Positions 28,291 to 46,500 are shown, counted from the stretch's first letter. The stretch: 64,000 nucleotides of DNA from Brasenia schreberi (GCA_036023115.1 JAYKKT010000040.1:6483001-6547000), one strand, 5' to 3'. Made by a program: numbers and translations. The notes: generated from the letters alone by a model not told the origin.

Positions 28291-30345
28291 TGGTATATTC
28301 AAAAGAATGAAGTCAGGAAGGCTCTTAAATGTATATGAAGGTTGGTAAATCTATAGGACCATATAATATTTTTATAAAAGTATAGAAAATACTAAGAGAG
28401 ATGAGATGAGGTTCACTTGGCTCACAAGACTATTTAATGAAATATGGAGAACCCAATAGATGCCCAAGAAATAGAGAGCGAGTACACTTATACACATATA
28501 TAAGAATAAGAAAGACATTTAGAATTGTTTGAATTATCGATGTATCAAGTTAATGAGTCATACTATGAAATTATGAGAAAGAATTATCGAATGTAGGTTA
28601 CGACAAATATCGAGTACAATAGAGAACCAATTCGGATTCATACCCGACATATCTACTATTGAAATGATTCACCTATTGAGACATCTTAAGGAACATTTTA
28701 GAGCAAGAAAGAAGAACATTCAAATTATATTTATTGATTTAGAAAAGGTTTACAATAAGGTACCAAGAGATGTTATTTGGATAACCTTGGAAAAGAGAGA
28801 TATCCTATTGATATATATAAATCTTATAAGGGACATGTAAAATGGTGCAAAAACTTGTGTGATGACTCGTGAAAGAACGACAAATTCCTTTGAAGTTAAT
28901 ATTAAGTTTCCACTTTATATAAATATTTATTTATATTGGTCATTGATGAGTTAACAAAACATATTCAAGATGAAGTACCTTGGTGCATGTTATTTGTAAA
29001 TAATATTGTGTTAGTGGATGAGTTTAAGAAAAAAATTAATAGGAAATTGGAACTATGGAAAAAAACATTAAAAAGTAAAAGCTTCTCATTTAGTAGAATT
29101 CATTTGTGTAGTTCATAGGACATAGAAATTAACAGTGACATACAATGCATATCTCACAAGAAAAAGTTTTAAATATCTAGGGTCAATTTTTCAAAATGAT
29201 GGAAAAATTGATGGAGATGACACACATATATTAATGCCGATTGATTAAAATGGAAAGCGGCATAAGGTGTTTTGTGTGATAAGAAGATAGCAATAAAGTT
29301 AAAAGGTAAATATTATATAGCAATAATTAGACCTATTATGTTTTATGGTTCTAAGTGTTGAGTAGTTAATCATCAACACATGCAAAAGATGTTTGTAGCA
29401 TAAATGAAGATGTTGAGATGGATGAGTGGTCATATAAGGAAAGACCGTATACGAAATAAGGTTATTAAAAACCAATTGGGAGTAACACTAATAAAAGATA
29501 AAATAAGAGAAAATTGATTAAGATAGTTTGGACATATAGAAATATGACCAAGAGACGTTCTCGTAAGAACAACTATATTCAAAACCTCTACTCTTAACAC
29601 TAATTTCAACATCATGATTCAGTTACCATATCGTTGCATGTCTACTACACTATCCTTTAAATCTTTATTTATGATAATACCAACTCCGTTTCGAGCCTTT
29701 TCTTTTCTTGAGTACCATCATTTAAAACCTGTATCCTCTATTTCCAACCCACTTTGTCTCTTGTAAACATAGAATATGAATTTTTCTCTGAATCATAGTA
29801 TCTACCACCTCCATTAGCTTACCGGATAATGTTTCGATATTTCAAGAACCAATACGAATCTTATTATGTAGGACTAACTTTCTTACCCCCGCATCCATCT
29901 ATATTGAAAATGTGGAGACCCTCTCTGTAAATTATTCACTACATTTGGGCGGCAATGTATCGGGACTAACTTCTTTACCCAACGTCTACAATTGATTCAC
30001 TACATTCGGGCGAAAATATAGTGATCATTGCTTACTTATCACTGCATTCGGACTCTGCAGTGCGTCGGTAGGTGGGGGCGTCCTAAAACAATGCTCATAA
30101 TTTGTGTAATCAATGGTATAAAAATCTGACAAAGTTTTATGCTCTCATAAGAAGATACGAAAAATTAGATTGTGAAAATGTTAAAAGAGGAAGATGACGA
30201 CTGCAGAAGTATTGGAAAGAAACTATAAAGAATGATATAGTTTATATCGAGTTAATTTCTAGCATCATACATGATAGACTATTTGAAAATAAAGAATCCA
30301 TATAGCCTGCCCCATCTAGTACGGGAAAAAGCTTAATTGTTGTAG
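28290..30345 (+). mobile_element. RTE-type LINE, broken, with inverted insertion
   Basis: Plus-strand remains of pre-RT and RT. The segment gatgtatcaagttaatgagtcatac near 28535 matches the same point in the 61 kb copy, and MVIDELTKHIQDEVPWCMLF is at 28936. The catalytic box reads FVNN in place of FADD. The 3' end at about 30300-30345 (catctagtacgggaaaaagc, then ttgttg) closes the element. Between about 29569 and 30150 the sequence is replaced by an inverted RTE 5' segment. Many stops. Confidence 0.85.
29569..30150 (-). mobile_element. Inverted RTE 5' end with AP-endonuclease coding remains
   Basis: On the minus strand, sequence resembling a 5' leader is followed by coding remains of the apurinic-type endonuclease: GSWNIETLSGKLMEVVDTMI and then ILCLQETKWVGNRGYRF, with the glutamate of the LQETK motif present. 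The frame is then broken. It sits in the 3' part of the plus-strand RTE copy, and the bases on both sides are similar (ctcgtaagaac and ctcataagaag). Confidence 0.78.
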
Positions 30346-30354
30346 AGAAGAGTT

Positions 30355-30515
30355 CACCATGAGTTTGAAAATTCCCCAATTTTTTTTTTGTTACAAGAGG
30401 AAGTTCAAGCCCAACACATACATCCACACATGCATCCTCGGGGAGTCAAACTCTCATTAGCAACAACGGCCTAAGAGGGTCCTGCTGTTGAGCTAATGCT
30501 CTTGGTGCAAAATCC
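30355..30515 (-). mobile_element. tRNA-derived SINE, same family as 24405-24525
   Basis: On the minus strand GAGCATTAGCTCAACAGCAGG (A box) and GAGAGTTTGACTCCCCG (B box) are followed by a region ending in an A10 run at about 30381-30390. Order and spacing match the plus-strand copy at 24.4 kb. Confidence 0.7.
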
Positions 30516-30780
30516 CAGCACATGGAGCGTTAGCTCTCTCTGACTCCCGATAAATTATATTCTTTCCCAAAATTCGAGAATTGAGATTTTAATGAAAAAG
30601 CAGGAGGCTACGCTCAAGAAATAAAAGATATTCATATGATACAGCAGATGGAATTTCGTTTCTCAAAGGAAATCCAAACGAAACGGGTGGGAAAAGGTGG
30701 GAACGATTTTCTGAGACCAAAAGGGTAGAGGTGCTTTAGCTTTTGGAGATGGGTTCCGTGTCAGCGATTCCTTGATACAA

Positions 30781-30854
30781 TGGCGTCGCCCGGACTCGAA
30801 CCGGAGACCTTCAGTGTGTTAGACTGACGTGATAACCAACTACACCACTTAACT
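30781..30854 (-). pseudogene. tRNA-Val(AAC) with disrupted acceptor stem
   Basis: D arm (GTGTAGTTGGTTATCAC), anticodon arm (TCAGT CTAACAC ACTGA, anticodon AAC) and T arm (TCCGG TTCGAGT CCGGG) are all well formed. The 3' acceptor strand is CGACGCC plus discriminator A. It should pair with GGCGTCG at the 5' end, but the sequence there is AGTTAAG, so at most three of seven pairs can form. No T run follows directly. I read this as a decayed or transposed tRNA gene. Confidence 0.75.
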
Positions 30855-31009
30855 GAACAATAGAAATGGCTCATCACAGGTTTAAGTCTAAATTGACAAT
30901 AGGATACTACATGTGACCATAAAAATTATGAGGCCTTCTCGGGCCTACGAGATTAATACGATAAGAAGCTAAATTTTTGTGATTCGTGGTGCGAGGCCCT
31001 TAGTATTGG

Positions 31010-31353
31010 AATTGTAGGTATGGACTCATATGAGTTGTGATTGTGGTTCAAGGAATTATGATTCTATGTTTGATCCACCAGTATTATCAACTCTTAGGTT
31101 TTCATGCAAAATGGGGTAGTAATAAGAGCGAGAAGGAGGTGCTTGGATTTTTGTTTGAAATCATTGGATCTAGTTCCTACAGCCCATATCTCCTCTAATC
31201 CCAAAGTTTTTTACTCAAATTAGGCGTGTGGAACCACTGTTCCATGCCAGTAATGGGTTTCGCATTTGATGAACAGTGTTACTTAGAAATGCAAACACAC
31301 AGAAGTTAATGTCCAACTCTCCTGGAACCATGTATCAGACACACCCTAAGGGG
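31010..31353. repeat. Relative of the Tourist-like MITE at 59.4-59.7 kb
   Basis: 31205-31353 aligns by eye with 59585-59739. Shared parts are tttttactcaa, ggaaccactgttcca versus ggaaccatagttcca, catttgat, and the terminal cagacacaccctaagg. The left end is not clear. Confidence 0.5.
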
Positions 31354-31519
31354 TCGTCTTGGTGGCCTTATTCTCGAGCCACCCTTGTTGGACAATGCAT
31401 GTTCGGTTTGGGTGGCTCGTCTTGACTGATACTTTAGTTAAGTACCTGGATCTATTATATGCATATCAGCTAGAAAACCATGTTAGTATCCGTCCAATTT
31501 GATGGGTATACTGCGATTT

Positions 31520-32036
31520 AAATGAGCAAATATTTTAACTTTTACAAGAAAACTTTAATAAGGAAATTAAACTTTACTATTGTGGAAAAAGTACAATTTA
31601 ACTTGAACCAGCTACTCGTTCTCAGCTCCATTAAAGCGTCAATGCAATCCTTTGAACACCCTCTTTCTTTCACTATATCTCCTGTTTTGCGTTTGCTAAG
31701 CAACTTGGTCTCAGAAAATCTCGGACATCATGCCCATGAAGCTCCACCGGTGTCTTAGGATTCAAACAACCACCGAGAGTGCTTGTGGACCATGAATCAT
31801 ATCTTGAAGAAGAGAGGATCCCAGTACATATGAAACTGGAGTCACAGTACAATAGTCGTTCACTAATCCTTTATGAACAACAAGAGTATGCAATGGCCCT
31901 TTCAGAAGCTTTATCAACAAAGACCATTCGACCCGGCTGCTGTGGCTGCGTTTCAGCTTTCGGCAGACTCTTAGCTACAAAGCCACAGGATTATGTAGAA
32001 ATTAAGCAGCTGATTAAGAGTATAATTAGTGTTTGA
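31520..32036 (+). other. Coding-like degenerate stretch, unassigned
   Basis: One frame gives SPVLRLLSNLVSENLGHH and then CLWTMNHILKKRGSQYI after a stop. A shifted frame gives a further open stretch from 31779 to 32036. Short leucine-rich helices of this kind recall ARM/HEAT repeats such as those of importin-alpha, but the match is weak and I do not assign a family. No promoter or splice pattern makes it a convincing gene. Confidence 0.25.
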
Positions 32037-32049
32037 TCAAAGTAAATTG

Positions 32050-32660
32050 GATAATGCTAATGGTTAGCTCAACATAAGATAGATTATTCTTTATTGTCTC
32101 ATTCTAACACTTTTATGGTATTTTTCTTCCTCTTTTAACATTTTCACAATCTACTTTCTCATCGGAGCATCTTTTTTATAATCTCTTTATGCGTTCAAAC
32201 CATCTTAAACGATTTCCCTTCATTTAATTATCTATTGACGCCACTCCCAATTTGTTTCTAATAGCCTCATTATATATATATGATCTTTCCTTGTGTGACC
32301 ACTCATCCATCTTAACGTTTTCATTTCAACTATAAACATCTTTTGGAAATGATGATTAACTGCCTAACACTCATAAGCATATAACATAGACCACTATTTA
32401 CTTATAGTATTTTGAAAAGTTTATATAAAATAATAAAACATAATTTTGCTTTACCAAAAGAGATAGGTCCATTGTGGCTCAATACAAGTCAGAGTCCCAA
32501 AGCAAAATCTCTAATTTCATTTGTTAACTAAGTTCAAATCAATAACAACAATAACAACTAAGCCTTTTTCCATACTAGATAGGGTTGGCTACATGGATTC
32601 TTTGTTTTCACAAAGCCCTATCATGTGTCATGATAGCATTTAACTCAATATAAACTAGAT
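32050..32660 (-). mobile_element. RTE LINE 3'-end fragments, minus strand
   Basis: Two pieces: about 32060-32380 (inverse of the post-RT region, for example tgtgaccactcatcc) and about 32535-32660, which starts with (AAC)n and aactaagcctttttccatac, the inverse of the RTE 3' terminus. Confidence 0.75.
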
Positions 32661-33001
32661 CATTCTTTATTGTTTTTGTTAACTAAGTATGACTGAACCT
32701 AAAATTAAAGGAGTCTGAAACCTTTGAGGCCTAAGGAATTAGTTATTAATGCATGACCTAAAAATTTGGGGGCTAAAAGATTATAAGTCAAAAAATTTTG
32801 AAGTCCACAAATTGATACTATAATGAGTTTAAAATCTCAGGGGCTTAAGGTGGTTATTAAGGACTTACCTGCGAGCCATCCCTGGATACGGCACCATAAT
32901 AACTAAGAATCCATGTAGCCAACCTCACTCGGTGCAATTTTGAATTGGTTTTGGTTGGATTCTGCGTCATGTATACGAAAATACAGAAATTGTGCAAGTA
33001 C

Positions 33002-36000
33002 CTATTTCGTGAAACAAGTCATTTACACCTTCTGCTGTCTTTGCTGATGTTTGCATGTAAAAAAGGCCGTTCTCCGTAGCATATGCTTGTGCCACCTTTA
33101 AGATCAACAACACAAATACCTCATTAGATATAATTGTACCCAACGCACCATAAAGATATCCGAGGATGTGAGCATCTGGTAGACATGACCAGTTCGGGAA
33201 CAGTCAGGTGGCTCCAAACCACTGGTTCTGTTTTTTTTTTTAAATGTATTTTTTAAATGTTTTTGCTGGTTCTGAACGGTTTAAGATCACACCGGAACCA
33301 CCCCAAAAACATAGCCGGCAATGTCTAGTATCCGGTATGCGTATGCTCTGCGTGTCTATCAACAAAAAAGAAAAATTATGAATCATACATACAACAGTAG
33401 ATACCTCTTGTGGAACTTGTCTTCTCTCTTCCAAATCAGCCTTGTGTCCTGCCAATGCAACTGTCATATTTGGATTTCCTGCAAGAGAGATCCACCACTT
33501 TACTTTGTTGGATCAACAGTAGATTCAAAACCTAATGAGTTTTTTTTTAGGAACTTAGGATTGAATGCCTTCTCTTTCGTACCTTGTTGGCGAAGTTCTT
33601 CAACCCACTTCCTTGCTCGGATAAATGAATCCTGTAAGAGATGTAACGAATCAAAGATTTTTATTATGCAACCTATTTTACTGACTCATATATTGGACTT
33701 AGTCAAATTCATCGCTTCTGTTTTTTGCTTGGTTAATATATAAATAACTCTTGGCTAATAATAACAGAAACTATCACATACAATGTAAAGTAGTGTCAGT
33801 TACATGGATTCTTAGTCGCAATTAAGTTAATACTTTGTGTCAGTATGATCAGTTCTAGAGTCCATGGTAAGATCTCCAAGTGAAGTTTGCGCTGACAATC
33901 AGCTACCTAATGATTATATATATAGATAGATAGATAGAGATGGAGAGCACAGTTCACACACTCAACCAAATGTTCTTAAAAATCTTAACGGCTCGATTTT
34001 TAATATCAATGATTAAAATCTTTAAAATAAAAGTGCATTCAGATCCTACCCACGTTGACATTGCTCTACTTGTTTGTGGTATGAATGTAATAAGACTGTT
34101 TTTCAATATTTTCAAATGCCCTCTTGAAATTACACTTATGTCATTGAAATGTGTGCATATAACAAAGTGGAGTAACTGTGACGTCCATGAAATGAGGCTA
34201 TACTAATTAAGTTGTCTACATGTTTTGCTCGCAGTGACGCTCAAACAAAATCACTGACAAGATCTTCTCTAGCACACTGGAATGCATATGGATGGTTTTC
34301 TTTTCTTGGTGGTGGCATTTTGTAGTGTCACAGTTACTTCCTTTTGTTGTATATGTTTGCTTTTGTTGTAACAGTTACTCCCTTTTGTTGTATACGTTCG
34401 TTTGTTTATCTATCTATATATGTCTGTGTGTGAATACGTATCTATGTGCGCATAGGGAGACAGACACGCTGATACACAACATTATCTTTTATTTTCTGTT
34501 TAATGGAAGAAAAGCCACCAGTAAACTTACAGAGTTGGAAATGTCATGGACAACAATAGCAGCAGCAGCTCCACGGTAGTACATGAGTGCAAGACTATGA
34601 TATCTTTCTTGCCCTGCTGTATCCCATATCTCAAATTTCACTGACCGATCCTCCAGAGCTAGTGTTTGTGTGAAAGATGCAGCTCCCATTGTTGATTCCT
34701 GCTTTCTCAAGTATTTTTCTCCATTAGTTGGTGAATGCAAATATTAATTCTTATACGCATTAACTGAGCTAAATCCAGCATTGGTTCACATGAGTCGACC
34801 ATAACATATATACAATCATATTCATAAGAGCAAAATTTTGATAAAAATTACAACCATTATTGAATTTATTATCATGCTGTTTGTATTAGGTTTAATGGGC
34901 TGCGGAAGATAAGCCAGAGGAAGGTGAGTATGACGTCAAGTCGCTTATGTCCTGGGAGACGCGCGCGTGCTACCAAGTCGAGAGAGGATCAAAATGGTCG
35001 CCAATCTCATTTTCGCAGAAGGATGAAACTCGGCTAAATGAAGCCTGAATTGGTAGTAATGATATACATGTATTTATCGTCAGAAGTAGCGATGCAATTC
35101 AAATCGTATTTGCACGAACCTGCTGGAGGAGCTAAACGTGATGCGAGGCATGCCAGCTATCATATTCGTAGAATCATATTTTCATATCTCATTTCTCAGA
35201 AGTTCTAACATCATTGTCGAGTTCCGATCTTTCGAAATCGAATTTCAACCTAAGGTGGAAGATCTAAACAAATAAACAATGATAGTTTGGTAATTCAAAC
35301 TACCGCTTGTTAGGTGATCCTGAAACATGAGAATAAGTTAGAAGGTGTTGCCGTCAGAAGTAGCGACGTAGTTCTCGATTTCTGGATCCTTCTGGAAATA
35401 TGAAAGGAGTCCTTCTGGATCCTCCTTTCTTCTTTAAAGCATGATCCGTTATAGATGAGGCCTTATGACCATTAATCAACAAGAATAAGCCCTATGACAA
35501 TTAATCAAGAAGAGAGTTGTCTGCATGGTAAAGAGAGAACCTGAAATTCATAAAACTGCCCCCTTCACGAACCTCAACACGAGGCTGGATTTCCCCGTCC
35601 CCATGTCCCCACGCAGCACCTGAACAAGAAACTAAGCTTTACTGAAAGGGAAACTGAATTAGATGCATGCATATATCAGTAGTTGATCCAGAAAATGTTA
35701 TAGAATTGGAGGAAATTGCGCACAGTTATTTAAATTCGAAAGGCTAGTGAGTTTAGGCAGATCCCTACCAAATGCATTACTATAAAAGAAAATTATTAAA
35801 ATAATTCATGCCCCAATAAATGGTGGTGGATCTTCATTTTTCTGATACAGGGTCCCTGCCCCACCCAAAATATGCAAAATAAAGTAAAAACTATATATAG
35901 CCCATGGTTGAATACATAACTCCTGCCACCTTAAGAAATTTAGTGGGCGAACCTCCCACCATGAAATAATAATAATAATACCAATAATAATGATAATAAT

Positions 36001-36290
36001 AATAATAGAGATCCGGAGCTGGCCATAAATAACTACAGTTGCGTTGGGAAGCCTGGTTTGGCAACAAAAAGAAAAAAGACTCCCCAGAAAAAAGACAAAT
36101 TACATGCCCATAAAACTTATTAGTTCAGCCCTTAATCCAAATTTTTTGGCTTTGTAATTACAATGGAATAAAGCGAAGCCTTAACCAAAAAAACTCTGTT
36201 TTTTTTTTCTTAACCACTCTCCAAGAAACCATTAAGAGTGAGGAATTATACCAGCTTGGCATGCGTAGGATTGTTGCCAGCGGTTGCCAT
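33002..36290 (-). pseudogene. RAB5 (RABF2/ARA7-type) GTPase, decayed copy
   Basis: Rab5 GTPases drive endosome-vacuole traffic. Six exons are readable on the minus strand: 36290-36252 (MATAGNNPTHAKL), 35619-35541 (P-loop GDMGTGKSS), 34698-34531 ([15 protein letters not shown]), 33631-33583, 33478-33405 and 33095-33002 (TSAKTA). All have GT-AG borders and fitting phases except exon 2, which is 79 bp rather than 78: an extra G in a run of five shifts the frame just after FVKG. The guanine-contacting NKAD motif reads HKAD. The C-terminal exon with the hypervariable tail and prenylation cysteines is not found before 32.6 kb. Introns are retained, so this is a decayed DNA-level duplicate, not a retrocopy. 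A short CTAGACATG-ended element sits in an intron (33179-33328). Confidence 0.85.
33179..33328. mobile_element. Short CTAGACATG-ended non-autonomous element
   Basis: About 150 bp. The left end is gtagacatgaccagttc; the right end reversed is CTAGACATTGCCGGC. The interior is rich in ggttctg and gaacc. It lies in an intron of the RAB5 relic. Confidence 0.6.
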
Positions 36291-36294
36291 CCTC

Positions 36295-38590
<2,296 letters not shown>

Positions 38591-38591
38591 C

Positions 38592-38783
38592 TTAGCATTT
38601 CTTGTTTGGAACTCGGTGGAAATCAAACTTGAGCCCTGCGATTTGGTCGCGCGCGGAGCAGTCTTTGTGACTGGGCCTACACTCCGCACTGACTACATGA
38701 AGATACCTTCCGTCTAAAATTATTGAAAAGAAAACAAGAAGCAAGCTAACAGTGAGGAGGCCAAAGCCTTGATACTTTGACAT
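38592..38783 (-). CDS. Possible small secreted peptide (63 aa)
   Basis: ATG at 38783. The first ~35 residues look like a signal peptide, with a strongly hydrophobic core GLLTVSLLLVFFSIIL. A short polar remainder starts after VVSA and contains three cysteines (AECRPSHKDC near its start, NKKC at the very end). The frame is open further upstream, to 38897. I do not recognise the family: there is no CLE, RALF or EPF motif. A chance frame is possible, and no promoter element was identified. Confidence 0.3.
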   Translation of the reverse strand: MSKYQGFGLLTVSLLLVFFSIILDGRYLHVVSAECRPSHKDCSARDQIAGLKFDFHRVPNKKC

Positions 38784-38911
38784 TTTTTTATTGGATGGAT
38801 GGGATCGTAATGATTGAACTCTAAGATTCTTGTTCTTGTACAATGAACAGGCCAAAGCTGAGATGCACCCATCGGATATCGAAGTCATGACCTTCAACCT
38901 GACAGTTGATG

Positions 38912-39254
38912 CTAGACATGACTGGTTCGAAATAAATTCAAACCGGCGGTTCTAAACAACTGGTTTCAGTTTTTCTAGAATTAGGAAATGGAACCGAACT
39001 GGGGTCAAGCTGGTTGCCGTTTGAGTTCTAAATCATTTGAAACCAGAAAAAATATTAAAAGATTGAAATTTTGATAAAAAGATATATGGAATTGATAGTT
39101 TGAAATGGCTGATTATGATTATGGCCCAATTCTAGTTCCACATAAGCTAAAACGGAAACCAAACCAGATGGTCCTTAACTTTATGCCCACTTTCACCTGT
39201 TTTGACTAGTTCAGGTTAGAACCACTGGGCTGGTTCTAAATCGGCCATGTCTAG
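38912..39254. mobile_element. CTAGACATG-ended non-autonomous element (343 bp)
   Basis: Left end ctagacatgactggttcg; right end reversed CTAGACATGGCCGATTTAG. These are terminal inverted repeats of about 15 bp with few mismatches. The interior is rich in GGTTC/GAACC, has no coding capacity, and belongs to the same family as 33179-33328 and 47459-47713. Confidence 0.7.
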
Positions 39255-39663
39255 TCGATGTATAGTTAGGTGAGCTATTGCTCGTTGTGCCAATCATCGG
39301 AAATTTTAATTTAAAAAGATTCATGTAAAAGATTAAGGTTTTAACTTCAAAGAACAACTGTTGCCCACTTGGCTGGTGGTGTTAAGGTAAGCTAGAATGA
39401 GCCAACAAGCTGAACACGAATAGGATTTTAAGCTGGCCAACGAGCCTTCAGGTGCCAGCCGCTGTTCGACTCGTTCATCTCGTTCATCAGACCTAACAAT
39501 AACCATTCAATGGAAATCCAGGTCCAACCTGACCCTGGTGCAAACCTGAAAGGTCGGATGGTGAATCTGTAATTAGTGGGTGCTCTAGTAGCAAAGATAA
39601 AGAACTCTCTCCTCCCCGTCCTTTTATTACCGGACTCCCCTCGCGCAGATGCCGGCGATCCAC

Positions 39664-39694
<31 letters not shown>

Positions 39695-39820
39695 TCGCCA
39701 TTTCTCTTCCACGAAGTTTCTTTTTTATTTTTTTTTCAATTCCAATTCTCTTTCTTTCTTTCTTTGTTCTGAATCGGTAGCCATTTTTCGCCATTTCTCT
39801 CTTTTACTAACGAATTGATT
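39255..39820. other. YSL gene upstream region
   Basis: A (GA)n tract at 39667-39690 and a T-rich stretch at 39720-39745 precede the ATG at 39821. No clear TATA box was found. The tract probably lies in the promoter or leader. Confidence 0.45.
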
Positions 39821-44073
<4,253 letters not shown>

Positions 44074-46264
44074 ACTGAGCTGAAGTCAGTGGCAGATCCA
44101 GAAACTCGTTTCGGATAGAGCGGATTTCATGTTTGGATAGGGTTTGCTTTCAAAACTTTTAATTTTTCTAAAAAATTTCGATCCGCAGTTGAAAATTTTC
44201 AGAATTTCAAATGAAATGGTCACCTCACCTGGCTACAATGTGGATCCGCCATGGCTGAGCCATCCACCTCCTCACCTAACTTCAGAAATAAAAATATGTA
44301 ATGCCTTGACGCTGTTTAGGGTTTCTAGATGCTCTCATTAGGTAAGTGTAGTTTGAACATCAAGAATTGGATGAAGGTGGCGCGACCTGTATTGTGTCGT
44401 TTAAAAGGTTTTTTAAGCCTCTCTCTCTCTCTCCCTCTCTCTCTCTCTCGAAGTGGCTGTGCAGCCTTCGAGGACAAGGAGAATCACTCTCACTGCATTG
44501 GCTGGTGGTTTGAACCGGCTGAACCTGGAATTGGTGAAACCGAAAATGACAGTTTCAAACCACGGATTTCATTATTTAAAAAGAATCTTATATTTGTAAA
44601 CTTTTTAATAAAAGTATCAGTTCTGAATGGTTTCAGACTCAAAATGAAATCGTCCCGAATGGTTTCAGAACAGAAACCGGTCATGGGCCCGTTCAGTTAT
44701 AGTTCCAAGTTCCAGGCTAATCAAAACCAAACATGTCTACTTTCAATTGCACATGATCTTGATCAGGTATCGAACTCACAACCTTCATCTCGTAAATCGA
44801 GCCCCTACAATGTGAATTAAACCTCTGAGTTCGTATATAGAATAAGAGTATGATGACCACTAATAATACATGTAAACCCTCCCCACTTAAACATAGAACA
44901 CTTGGTTTTGGTTGTTGAAGCCATCTTGAGACATCATCTCGTTTCTAACTTCTTATATTCATCTTTAGTGTGTTTGGGCTTGGGAGTCCTCAAGGATTGG
45001 ATTTGGAATTAATACTCTACGAATTGAAGTCTTGAGAATTCCAATCCTCTGTTTGGATTATGTGAGAAATGAAAAGGGTTTGGGTTCTCTATTCTTTCCT
45101 TCGTGTTTACAAGCCAACTGCGGCCTGCGTGCTCGCCCACCAGTGTGTTGCTCTAGTCTGACCCCTATGGTTTTTTGCACTTGCAGAGTACCATTGGGAA
45201 GAGACATGGCGTTGGTTTTGTCCAGTTTGAGAAATCAAATTCTTCATCTAAAATCTAGAATGGGAATCCTAGGATTGCATGGAATAAGAATCCCACTCCG
45301 CCTATACTCTATGCAAGCCAAACGTGGGAATAGAGAAATGAGAGGAATTGGATTTGATGCTCTCTCCACATTTCGCGATCCAAAATTTGTCACCTGAAAT
45401 GCTATCCTCCAAGTTTGGCTCATCTTCATCTCAAGTTGGGTTTAAAATATTCAAGCACAAACCCAAATACATTGGGCCCCTGTTTTAGTATTTTACTTTT
45501 TATATTTACACGCATATATATAATGCATGTATGTACTAGCATACTCGAACAAATTTCAATCCTCTAATCTGAAAAATGGGTGGTTGATATTTGATTAAAA
45601 AGCAAAAAAAAAATAATTAATTAAATAAACTTAGCAAAAGGTATAAGTACACTTTTTACTTTTAAAATTCAAATATTAACCTTTCATCTTTCAAAATAAA
45701 TGGTTGGGATTCATTTGAATATGTTAGTATGTAATATTGCTAGCATATACTAAGCTTCATATATATGCAATCATGTTCACCACTCATCATATTCACTCAT
45801 ACTCAATCATTATTTTTTACGGTATAATAAGATTATCCTTCATCTTTTAAATACCCTACAACCTTCAATATTCATGTCACCAAAAAGTAATGGTCGGACA
45901 TAAGTATGAGTAGGCGGTCTTAGGTGTGTACATTATCCGTTATATATATATATATATATATATATGAAAAGTTTGATATGCTTGACATGTCTTATACTTA
46001 TCATATTCTTATAAATCTCAAGTTAACTCAACAATAAGATGTTTGCTTCACATTGCTTTTGAACTCCAAGTTTATCACCTGAACTCCAAACTTGACATGT
46101 CCTATGAAAAGTCCGATATGCTTCACATTGCTTTTGAACTCAACAATCTACTTCTTAAAATCAGCACATGAGATTTTCAAGGATGAGCACGAGAAATTAT
46201 TGATGAGCACTTCGAAAAGATGAAAAGCAACCATTATCGACTTTTTTGAGTTATGCGAACAATA

Positions 46265-46500
46265 TAGAACACAATGACGAGGGGAATTGAACTCATCACC
46301 TACAAAGTGGCCAGGTAAAGTATTGCTCTTTGTGCAGTCTTTATTTTGGTTTTCTTATCTATTTTACACTTATTTGATTTAGCATCATTTCTTTTCGACA
46401 AAAAGAGGATGAAGCCTAACATGCACCAGGGGAATTGAACTCATCACCTACAACGGCCCTACCTGATGAGCTACCGCCCTGTGTGCGTTTATCATGATTC
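46265..46500 (-). mobile_element. Two adjacent tRNA-SINE-like pieces
   Basis: 46421-46500 reversed reads GGCGGTAGCTCATCAGGTAGGGCC, then GATGAGTTCAATTCCCCTGG, giving A- and B-box-like segments at tRNA spacing. 46275-46340 repeats the B-box side (aggggaattgaactcatcacctacaa) with a diverged A-box side. Confidence 0.6.
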
